Assembly: GCA_013399115.1 (NCBI GenBank) | Contig: VXAA01000613.1 | Coordinates: 762,025-826,024 of the forward strand | Source: Anseranas semipalmata | Taxonomy: Eukaryota > Chordata > Aves > Anseriformes > Anseranatidae | Length of the DNA stretch: 64,000 bases | Direction: 5' to 3' | Part shown: positions 38,501 through 49,600 of the stretch, piece after piece | How the letters are laid out: every line of letters starts with the position of its first letter | Position numbering within the stretch: position 1 is the first letter of the stretch | Position numbers and translations under genes: made by a program | The notes under the pieces: model-generated | The model's input: only the letters and a program-made list of their open reading frames with translations | Told to the model about the DNA's origin: nothing | Databases searched by the model: none

Positions 38501-39170
38501 TTAAAATCCTTCTGTCTCCTGGAGAAAGAAGCAGGCAGGAACAGAGCAGCTATGTGCTGCACAAAACCAGCTGCACCCTGTGTCCAGGCTGGAAACTGGT
38601 TGGTGGTGTGGGTTTTTTTGTTTGTTTTCCTGCTTTTTCCCTAGGGCCTGCTTTCCTGCATGTGGAGGAGGCAGCGCACGTTGAGTGCACAGATGGCACC
38701 CCCGTGCCAGCCGTGGAGGGAAGCCCAGCAGCTCAGCGTGGCGACGTGCACCAGCTCCCACCAGTCTGATGCCAGTGCAGGGGGGTGAGTGCTGGGCTGT
38801 GGGGATGGCTCCTGTGTGTTTCCAGGTGGGAAGCCGCCTCTGGAACTGGCCTGTGTCAATGCTCAGTGCCTCTCCGTGTGTGCTATACTTGCAGAAGCAG
38901 TGTGAAAAATACCCTCCCGGGCCTCTCCAGAATCTGAAAACACTGGAACCTGGTTGTTGTCCTGAGGATGCCTGAAACAGCACGCTGGAACCTGGTGGAG
39001 CTGCTGTGAATGGGAGAGGTACAGAGTTTTGCAATATTTCCATTTAGGATGCTCAGCTTCCTCCTTGGACAGCTGCTCACTTGGAAGTGGGTTGGGATTA
39101 GGGATCTGTGCTGCGGGTTTCCTAGGTCAGGAACACTTGCACAGGAGCCCATGAAGAAGGACACAGCCAG
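32520..39170. other. GC-rich intergenic region downstream of ST14, no gene recognised
   Basis: Many overlapping frames of 60-188 codons occur on both strands, as expected in GC-rich DNA. None has domain motifs or splice-coherent continuation. A possible MIR-like trace (GGAGACTGAGGCACGGAGCG) is near 33,611-33,630. Confidence 0.55.
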
Positions 39171-39174
39171 AGTA

Positions 39175-40488
39175 TTAGAAAATATCCCAGTTTATTAGAG
39201 CATCTCCATTTCGTAGAGAGTTTTACAAAACAATATATTTACAGGTAAAGAATAGCCTAACTAAACTCAATGGGAGTGTGCTCTTCTATAGGGCAGGGAG
39301 GGGGCTACACAGAAAAAAAGAAATCAAATCAGCACATTCAGACGTCACATTGTTGCATTTTCCTTACAAAAGTAAAAAGAGAGTGGGAGACTCTGGTGTC
39401 TGTCAGCCTTGGAGCAGGCAGAGCTAACCCATGTTGTCATTGCAGGGGACAAGCTGCAGGAACACGTTCAGTCAAGCCCTTCAGCTCCTTTGCCAGCTTG
39501 TCCCTGGAGACTGCGTGCAGCGAGGAAGAGGAAGTCGCTGTGTGTAGTGGTCCTGTGCAACACAACTACCTGAGCGCAGCGTTAGTGCGGGGCTGCCTGC
39601 TGAGAACAAGCAGCTGAAGCTGAAAGATGTCAGCTAACCCAAAGCATCGTGTTAAGGCACACTGCGGTAGTGCCACCCTGCCCGGGTCTCCAGGCGGAAG
39701 ATGGCTGCCCTGCGAGTGCTGGCAGACCTGTACACGGTTTCCCTCAAGGTGAGTGACAGCATGTTTCAGCCCCACTTCTCTCCTTCAGTCCCTTGGACTC
39801 CTTACAAGGCCTTGGACGCAGAGGAGAACAGAAGCTAAGTCGGACAAAGGACGGCAGGAGGAAACCATGGCCCAGGACACTGCCAATGGTGGGATCCAAA
39901 GGGTTGAAGCACGGTGAGAACTATTTCCCCCCACCCCCCATCACTGAAGACCAGGCAAAGGGGTGCAGATGGCAGTTCAAAAACAAGCAAAGGAGATGGA
40001 ATATATTCTGAAAGCTTGTTTTTGAACCTGTCCCAGTAAAGTTTGCCTCTAAAAACAGTGTTTTTTTTTTTTTACTTTAGGTTTTTTTTTAGTAAATTTT
40101 GTATGTATTTGAATGGCTGTTCATTCAAGTTTTTCATGGGAGCTGCACTAGCTTGCCCACAAGGGGAAATTTCTTATATCTAGGCACTGATTTCTAAGTT
40201 GAGATTTGCGTTCAGGCAGGGAGTACTAAGGGCTAAATTAAAACATCAGCTCTGGCTGTTCAGTACACACACGCTTTAAATATGGACAACAGTCCAAGGC
40301 TGGGAGTCCCAGGCACTCACTCGCGGCGAGGTAGAGGGAGGGTTGAAGTTCACAGTAGAGGCAGCCCCCTGCGCACCACCGCCAGGTGCGGGGAGGACAG
40401 TACCACGTGCCCCCTGGTCGCAGCTGGTCAGTCTCCAGCTGGCAGTGTACAAGAGACGTACGTGTCCACAGAGGGGTGAGCGTGTCCC
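39175..40488 (-). other. ST14: ST14 3' untranslated region
   Basis: This runs from the stop codon to the single good polyadenylation hexamer on the minus strand. It contains an A-rich stretch (plus-strand T runs at about 40,060-40,092) and no recognised repeat. The exact cleavage point, around 39,170-39,180, is inferred. Confidence 0.7.
39191..39196 (-). terminator. ST14: ST14 polyadenylation signal AATAAA
   Basis: The plus strand reads TTTATT, giving AATAAA on the gene strand about 1.3 kb after the stop codon. A TG/T-rich stretch (GGCTGTGTCCTTCTTC) follows within 40 bases, as expected of a cleavage site. I found no other AATAAA between the stop codon and this point. Confidence 0.75.
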
Positions 40489-40650
40489 CTAAAGGCCCGT
40501 CTGCTCTTTGATCCACCCTCGCAGCGCAGTGAGCCGGCTGTAGACTCCGGGCTTGTTTCTCTGTGCGCAGCCGTCGCCCCAGCTCACGATGCCAGCCAGG
40601 AACATCCGACTGTTGGCTTCCACGCTGACCAGTGGCCCTCCGGAGTCTCC
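40489..40650 (-). CDS. ST14: ST14 exon 19: catalytic Ser and stop codon
   Basis: Encodes [20 protein letters not shown] and onward through [19 protein letters not shown] to the end WIKEQTGL and TAG (40491-40489). GDSGGP carries S793. The acceptor TTTTGTGCAG joins in phase 0. Confidence 0.98.
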   Translation of the reverse strand, partial: GDSGGPLVSVEANSRMFLAGIVSWGDGCAQRNKPGVYSRLTALRGWIKEQTGL

Positions 40651-43600
40651 CTGCACAAAAACAAACAGGACCATAAGCACCAACTCAGTACGCAGTCTGG
40701 CAAGGTCTTAATGTAAATCACAAAAAAAAGCATGAAATAATCACTAACTCCAGGGTTCCCTATCAAAAGCCAAAGAATTATTTTTGAGATTAAGTCAATA
40801 CAATTTCCTGCTCACATCCATTCCAATTTAGCCATTCCCTGTATCAAGAAAAAATCATACAGATTTGTAACAAATATGTAAGTGTGGCAATATGAGTCAA
40901 AATGCTAGAATAAAAACAGCTAACTAAAGGGCCTGTCTTGCTAATTAAGGCTCTGAGTAACAGTGATAAAGCAGAGCGCAGTTGCACTTCTCTCCTACCT
41001 GGTGAGCCATTTTTAAGACTAAGTCAATTCACTGCTGACGTGCATTCCCATTTGTCTGTTGTCCGAACCAAGAAGGATCCACATAGATGTGTAGTATGTT
41101 AAGCGTGGAAATGTGATTCAATGTGCCAGAATAAAAAGTGCTGAGGAAATGGCCTGTCTCACTAAGACTCCTGCTAACAGCAATAAACCAGAGTGCTGTT
41201 GCACCACTCGCCTACCTGGCACGCGTCCACGCCTCCCGTCAGGATCCCCACACACATCATGCGTGGCGTCAGCTGGTCGGGCAGCAGCTTGTTGCAGACG
41301 GTCTGGTTGATCACCCGGATTTCTGCTTTCTGCAAGATGGTGGCTCCGCTGCCTGCAAGGATGGAGGAACAGCATAAGCACATGGCCTTTTTGAGCAGCA
41401 GTTCCCTCCCCTGCGCACACACGTACCTGCACGCTTCACTTGGGCCCTGAACAGCTGACTAATTGTTAGCCAAGTCCCCCCTGCAACAATCTGCTTTTTC
41501 TTAACACTGTTTGTTTTCCCAGCAGGACTGAGACATTAACTGTGTGTACTCCCAAGGGAACCTCATCTGATTCCAGTCTCAAGGCAAGCTAACCCACTTA
41601 AGTTGTGTCTAGCCATCTCCCCTTTTCCCTACAGCAATACACAGCCCCAAATCCACTGCCAGTGCTCACCTCCTTCCACAGTTGCCCCCCATCCAGTCAC
41701 CCACAGGTCCTTGCCCACAGGGAAGCTGTGGGTGGAATCGGGCAGGCAGATGGGCTGGATGACGGAGGAGAAGGTGACAGGGCTTTCCAGCTCCATCACA
41801 GCAACATCGTAGTCATAGGTATAGTCGTTGAAGTAGGAGTGGGAGATGATGCGCTTGATTTTCCTTGTTTGCACGTTGGTACCACTGCGGTCGCTTTGGT
41901 TGGTCAGGCCCAGGTACGCTGTCCACAGGCTGGGGTCCGAGTATCTGCAAGAGTCACAAGGCAGCATGAGGCCCCACCTCGCAGAGCTGGCACAGACATC
42001 CTAGCTCATGAACCCTGCCCACTATCTTAAAAAGTTCCATGGAGAAGTGCCTATAAAAAAATGATTTTTCTTCTTCAGACAAGCAAATAGCTGAAAATGG
42101 AAGTGCAACTGTCTGGGTGCCCTGTCACCCTGAATCCCACCATGTATCAATCACTGTAGTGACTGCAAGAGCACAGGGCACTGATGTGACATCTCAACAA
42201 ATAAACACTCATGTACTTCAAATGTCTGTTTCCACTTCACTACAAGACTTCCCAAAATCCAGCTGTCTCTGGGGGTGCTAAATCAGGCGGTGGCCAAGTC
42301 CAAAAATCTGTCACAGAAAACAGCTGCATTAAGTGTCCCCAGGCTCTACAGCAAAGCGGTCCCCAATTCAGCGAGTCTGGCAGAAGCAGCACTTCGGCTC
42401 CCACCTACCTGATGCCCTGCAGTTGCAGGAAGCAATGCGCCGCGGACACCAGCCAGGTCTCCGAGATGAGCGAGGCCCCGCAGATGTGGCCCTGGCCCTT
42501 GACATGGAGGCTGACCTGCCATGGCCACTCTCCCACATCCGAGTTCTGCCCACCGACAATCCGTGATTTCCTAATGTAGGAGCGGATCCCGCAGTCTGGG
42601 GTGGGGAAGGAGAAGGGGCACTTAGATATTCCTGTTCCTGTTCAGCACTTCCCCTTCTTTCCTCCAGGATATCTCCTGCAGCACAAGTGCCCCATTACCT
42701 ACACCAGGCATGGCTAATGCTGTCAGCTTAGGAGCACAAACACCAACTTTGCTAAAACATTTACTGGCCAAGTCAGTAAGCGTGCTGACAAATTATTGTG
42801 TATTATCTGTGTAAGCGCTCTCTAAACATCTTGAACAACACAGACACTCAGCACACTGCTGAAGAACACAGCTCGGCTATTTTCAGATCCAAGCTGTCGT
42901 GCAGAAATGCCCAGGGGCTGTCTCCACCACACTTAAGTGTTTGTCTAAGCCCAGAAACCCATGTTCCCCCTTTGCTAGGGTACTCACTGCAGTTGTCCTC
43001 ATCAGAATTGTCTTCGCAGTCCGACTCGCCATCACACTCCGGGTTCTGCTTGCTGATGCAGTGCCCACTGCGGCATTTGTACGTGTACTCCTTGCAGGTG
43101 ACAGTTGTTTGGGCTGCTGCAGGCAGGCCAAAGGGAGAAGGATTAGTTCCAGTTATGGGGAAATCATGCTGTTCGGGAGCCCTTCACCACTTCTGCCCTC
43201 CCCACGACGTCACCACCACGTGCAGAAATGCACTCCAGGATGCCCAGCCACAAGCACATCCGTAAGAGGCTGCATTTCAAGGGAGGTCCCCTCCACAGCC
43301 CATCCTCACCTTTGCTACAGCTGCCCTCGTCGCTCCCGTCTCCACAGTCATCCTTGCCATCACACTTCTGCGTGTTGGGGATGCATTTCCCACTGTTGCA
43401 CTTGAAGCTGCTGTTTCCACAACCTGGGGAAAGAGCAGCTCCTGAGAAACAGCAGGGCACTGACACCTTCCCAGGGAGGAGCAGGGCACAAAACCTACAT
43501 GGCTGTATCCTTCTCTCTCTCCTCTAAGACAGGTGAAGCCTCTGCAGCTACAACATACAAACACCTATTTCCTGTGTCCCCAGTCTCTTCTTCTCTAAAC

Positions 43601-46600
43601 TGCATAGCACCAATTTATGCAATCCTTACTCTCCCGAAAACTCACATTTCCTACACTTCCTCTCATCCTCATTTCTCTCCACCAAGCTCTCACCTGGGGC
43701 TCCTACATGGTCTCAGGGAAAGTTGCCCCGCAGCATTCCGGGTGAGGCCTCACCATGCCCCGCAGCAGGCTGCCATTTTGGGTTCCAGCACGGCGCTTGG
43801 CCTCCTCCGCACCACTTGCCTCCATCACCCTTCCACCCTGCTCAGGCCCTCAGCCCCTTCTGCCCGCAGGGCAAGTTACTTACTGCACTGCAGCTCGTCG
43901 CTGTTGTCACCGCAGTCGTTCACGTTGTCACAGACCCAGAACATGGGCTTGCACCAGCTGTTCTGGCACCTGAACTGCTGGTCGGTACAGGCTGAAAAGG
44001 GACAGTGAGAAATCAGGGGGGAGACCTGCAAAGGCACCCGTGGAGTCACCAGCTTCACATCTGCCATCGCGCCTACCACAGCATCACAGGAAAATCCGGG
44101 TGGCTCCCCTGCGCAGGCACACGGGAACAAGTGCACCAGAACATCACAACAGCTTGGGGCCAGGCACACGCACATAAATATATATGTGCTTGAGCTATAA
44201 CGTGGTATTTCCACTGCTCTGCACACAAAACTATTTGGAGAGCTACAATGTCTAAAGCAGGTAAGGCTGAAGCTCACGTTACACCAGCCTAACAGCAGCA
44301 GGACAGCCAGAGGCAACACCTGAACGAAAGCTGTTGCTATAACGGTGGGAAAGCACCTGAGATACCCAGATCACTGGGGTGGCCCCTCACTGCCCACGGC
44401 AGAGAGAGAGGGCAGCCAGGCCAGCAGCACACTCTTCCTCAGAAAACAGCCCCAGACCTGGGACCAAGATCCCAAAGCAGGGGATCCTGTGCTCTCTAAT
44501 TAACCTCAGACCCTGGACAATAACATTTTCTATGGGATTGCTCTGTGAATCCAAGAGGAAAAACTGTTGCAAAAAGAAACAACACCCATGTATCACACGG
44601 GTTTTCCACATGTACTCTGCAAAACTCCCGCCCAGTTCCATAACACAACACATCCCATTATACCACCCAGCTCAGCCAGCCTCAGCCAAACCCTCAAAAG
44701 CCAAGAGGATTAAATGGAAAAACACATTCCCCGCTGGGAGGGACTGGAAAGCAAGGGAGATCCCACTGGGAGAAGACCAGATTAGCATGAACCCACATCT
44801 CCTATGCTGGGAAGGATCCCAAATTGATCCCCACACCAATGGCCTCTCACTCTGGTATGCGGTGAGGCAGTACTCGTGCTAGCAAGCGAGGCAGGTAGGG
44901 AGAGCAGCAGCTCACCTGCAGGCCTCAGCACTAAGGCATGTTAGCCACAACAAGCCCAGCGTAAACACCCCCAGTCACCCTGGGGTGCACCCTTCCCATG
45001 AAAAGCCAAAAGGACGGACAGACTTACTGCAGGACCTCTCGTCGCTGCCATCTACGCAGTCCAGCCAGCCGTCGCAGCGCATGCTTTTCTCAATGCAGCG
45101 GCCAGTGTTGCAGGTAAACTTGCCAGGGCAGGCTGAGAGGGAGGAAAGGGGTAAAACGTGAGCTGTCCCCTCTGTGGGGCACACCAGTCATAGTGCTCTG
45201 CATGGCCTGCTTACAGCATCCACCACTAAAAACACCTTTTCCTCAGAACAGAGGAATACAAGGAGGTTTGCAGGAAAGTAAGACATGCTCCTATCCCCCC
45301 AAAAAGTGTGCTTCCCAATTTACAGGGCAGCAGGGGTGCAGATGAGGGAGAGTCTCCCGTTATTTAGTCTCCAGCAGATCTCTGGCAAATTAGTTCCCCC
45401 CTGCAACCTCAAGATTTCAACTTACGATCGCTGGAGTCGTAGGACAGGTACTCAGCAGAGAAGCCAGTGTCCGTGTATGACCGGTCTGAGTGGAACCGGA
45501 CCTCTATTTTGTTGGTAGTACTGGCCACCACAAACTGGGAACGCTCCCCACAGTACCTGAAGGGAGAGAACACAAAGACCGATGCAGTGCTACAGATCAG
45601 CACTGAGCAGCCTTTCTTCCATCCCTGAATTCCCCATCACCACAAAGGGTCACTTCTCACACACAGACAGCTAAGGTGGCAGGAAACAGAGAGCAGGTCT
45701 GGCTCCAGCACGAGTTGCTGGACCTCGAGGCTCACACACAGGAGCTGAATTTTGCTGCAGTTGGCAGAAGGATGGGGCCTTGAAAACAATCAGGCACAAG
45801 TTCATCTAGATCCGTGATGACACGCTGATCGCTCTCTCTCTGATCTCAGATCCATCAAGTCTCTGGATGTGTGCAGCCTCTAAAGCCACAGGATCCCATC
45901 CCATGATGGGCTGGTAGGAAACCCTGTTACACAGGCACCACTGCAGGAACTAGCCAGGGCCACAGATACAGATTCTGACTTTGAAACCCTCTCTCTTCAA
46001 GGAAAGGTCAGCTCTCACCCAGAATGTTGTGAAACAACACTGCTCACTTCCCATATGCACTACCAAGCTGTATTTTTGGTCCAGCTTCCATTAGGTTGTG
46101 TAAGAGTTAACAGTAAATGTAACAGCAAATGCATCACAGAATGCAACGCAATCACCCTAATAATGGAGAAATACTTATTCAAGCAAAATCACGCCAGATG
46201 TTTCTGCATGGATCTGCTTTTCTGCACGCAATGCATAGGATGTGATGCTCTGCAGCCTGCCTTTTGTTTTCTTTTTTTCAGCGGCAGCACGCAACAAACC
46301 CATTGTCTGATCCCCAGAACCAAGAATGTGGCTCCGCTTTCACCACTGGGCATTAAGCTATGAGAGCAGGTCAGACCCAAGCACTCTCCTGCCTCATCAT
46401 ATTCCAAAGAGCACCAGCACCTTTGCTCCCACAGCAAGTTTAAGGAAAGCACAAGGTGCCATGTAACTAGACGCAGCCCCTCCACTTGAAGGGCCAAAGC
46501 CACAGGTCAGACGGACTGCCTGACACCTACCTCGTGCTGTTGATCTGCACATAGTCCTTGGTGCAGGAGCTGACTGGGACCCCAGGCTCCAGCACAAAGA

Positions 46601-49600
46601 ACATGTTGAAACGCACCTTCACGTTCTTTTTAGAGGGAACCTGCAAATGGAAGCAGAGTCAGAGGCACGTTGTTTTTCTGAAGCACAGTTTTTCACTCAG
46701 CTGACTGAAGTTTTTCACTCAGAGGGTGGTGAGGCACTGGAACAGGTTGCCCAGAGAGGTTGTGGATGCCCCATCCCTGGAGGCATTCAAGGCCAGGCTG
46801 GATTTGGCGCTGGGCAGCCTGCTCTAGTGGTTGGCAACCCTGCCCAGAGCAGGGGGGTTGAAACTAGATGATCTTTAAGGTCCTTTTCAACCTATGCCGT
46901 TCTATGATTCTATGAAAATGGGAATAAGTTTCATGGGAAAAAGGTTGTGTCTGGGGGGAGGGACAGAAGATAACTGAAAAAGGAAAGAAGTCAAGCAGAC
47001 AAAGAACTACCTTCCCAAAAGCCACTACTGTTCCCCTTGTCATTTAGACACTCACTTGGCTTGCTGACCCCAGGATCCCAGATTAAAGAAGCACACAAAC
47101 AGAGACTGAAGCCAGACCTTTGTCAACAGTGTCTGCTCTCCCAGGGCGAAAGGTTGCCCCTGCCACCAGTTTTACCAGCAAGTGACAGGTCTGTCCCGAA
47201 GCCCAAATCCTCAAGTGCTTTGTGTAAATTTCAGCTACTGGGGGCTACGGTAAGTGTCACACAGGGTTTGGGCCTCTCTCAGCCTCTTCTGCCTTTGACA
47301 CCAGTCCTAAAGCCTCCCTCCAGCCATGTCAGACTCTAAGCCTCTAGGCAGCATCTGCTGTGGGCTCATTTGCACTGTGTCCCGCATAAGCAGGTTTATT
47401 TGACAGACTAATTAAGGCTAAGAGGGGACTCTGTCTTACCTCTATGTTCCAAACACAGTCCGTGGCTGGGGGGTAGTGTGCCGGGTAATAGGGAGTAGTG
47501 AAGCTGCCACTCTCTCCTTTCAGAGTCCCACCGCAGACTAGAAGATAAGCAGGAAGATGAAAACAGGTTAGAGATTCAAAGAGATGTGGCTTTCCCAAGA
47601 CTTAGCTGGCTATTGCCTGAGGCAGGCAAGGAAGCAGATGCATCAGCCTCTAACAAGGTTAAGTTGATCTCTGGAGAAAGCAGCTCCTGCTCCAAGGCTT
47701 GGAGAGAACCCAGGAGATCAATTAGGTGCTTCCTGCATATATCCATCTGCATGTCTAATCCAACATAATTCTTATTTTGCCCTCCTCAGCGGACATCATT
47801 ACAGCAGCCAGGAGTACTGTGGGCAAGGCAAGCTCGAAGAGCCAAGATGGGACCTGCTTCCAGGTCTCCCAGCCCTGGAAACATCCCCGGCAAACCGACT
47901 GCAGCCACAGCTGCACCTCCTTCTTCAGCTGCCTGTGGCAGGGAGAGGTGGGGGAAACTGGGCCAAGGCCTACACTCACCTGTCATCTTTGGGAGCTGGA
48001 AGAACTCAGCCTTAAAGCCAGGGAATCTCCCCTCCTTGTTGGTAATCAGTGTGACGAGCATAACGTTCTGGGAGGACAGGAAGGTCAGGTTGTAGGAAGG
48101 GGCATAATTCCCACAGAGCCTAGGGAGTAAGGAACAAAATCTATTAGATAGCTGCACAGAGGGTCTCAAGTAGCACAGATCACCAATGAGCCCGGACATG
48201 AGCTCCGCTACCAGCAGGACTTCTGTGCAGCTCACTATCACCCTGCCACCTCGCACCAGTGCCATACAGAAACTTAATGGGGAGCTAACACGAACCCCCC
48301 TCTTCCCCACCTCCCCACCCTAGGGAGAAGGAGTGCCAAACCCTGGGGACACTCACCTCACCAAAGCGTGGGGCTCCACAGGGCTCAGAGAGTTGTACAC
48401 CTTGATGTAGTCACTGTCATCTGTGCACTGCTCCAGTTCCAGCGTCCTGAAGGTCAGGCTGATGACGGAGTTGGCGTCCGCCCTCAGCGCCCAGTAGCAG
48501 TGTGCGTTGTTGGGGTACGGGCTGTTGGGGAACCCTGGCGTGGTGAAGCTGGTGATCTCCCCTTCCTTGGCGTGGAGGGCAAAAAGGCAGCTATCTGCCC
48601 AGGAGAACAGTGAAGAGTTAATAGGACAAATGAGGAGGAAGAGAGATCTTTCCTGTGGGTACAGGGTACGAGGAAGAGGACAGCAGACATGTTGAGGTTT
48701 TGCTTTGCCTTTCCCCAACATGCAGAGTGCACCACTGCAGGCCATCCCTGGGGAGATGCCTCTTTTAGGGAGCACCCTTGCTTATCTCCTTCCATCTACA
48801 AAGCGAGGCACTGGGGAAGGACAGACTGGGCCACCCACCACTGCTAGGTAACAGCAAGTCCAGCCAACCCCAAACCCGCTCCAAGCAGCACAGGGAGGCC
48901 TGCCCCACAGGCAGAGCACCTCCCTTCAGGCCCTTCCTCACCCCAGAAGGGAAACTGCCACCCTGGAGACACCTGGGGATGCAAAGAGGTCACTATCAGT
49001 GGGACTGAAGAAGAACTGTACTTACTGTCCCGGGCAGACTGAACTATGCTGGGGTCAGCAGCTGTAGGAGGAAACAGAGGTGGTGTCATCTTTTGAGCTG
49101 TAGAAAGTCCCTGCACGCAAAGCTGAAGAGGTCTCTGGGGTCTGCACTGATGTGGCTTTGCTTATGGGGTGTCTCCTGGCAATCTGGCCAGGGGAGAGCT
49201 GTTCCTTCCCCTGCCTCCACAGGCAGAGCCCCAGCGTGTGCCCTAGAAATCCGAGTTACTGAACATTTCCTCTGCAGGAGGGAGGATTTATCCCTGGCCC
49301 TCTCCAGCAGCCCCTGCAGTCAAAGGCACCTAAAGGAGGGGTGCAACTGGCAGCTAACCCCTCCAGTGAAATGCCAGGCGCCAAGAGCCTCCCCTTTCCT
49401 CCCCAGTCCCACGCAGAGGCCCAGGGGTCACTGAGACAGCACTCACGGAAAGCGACGACCGACTCCACCTGCAGCACGGGGTTTCGCAGCCGCGGGTTCA
49501 CCCTCTGGATCAGGCTCTGCTTGTCTGCCATGGCCCTGTCAAGATCCTTCTCCCGGTACTTGGGGACGAGGAACTCTGACCAGTAGTAGGCAATGACGCT

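Noticed and set aside
46647..46871. 74-codon frame in ST14 intron 9
   Set aside because: It is mostly a read of the truncated CR1 3' end, which is non-coding in the intact element.
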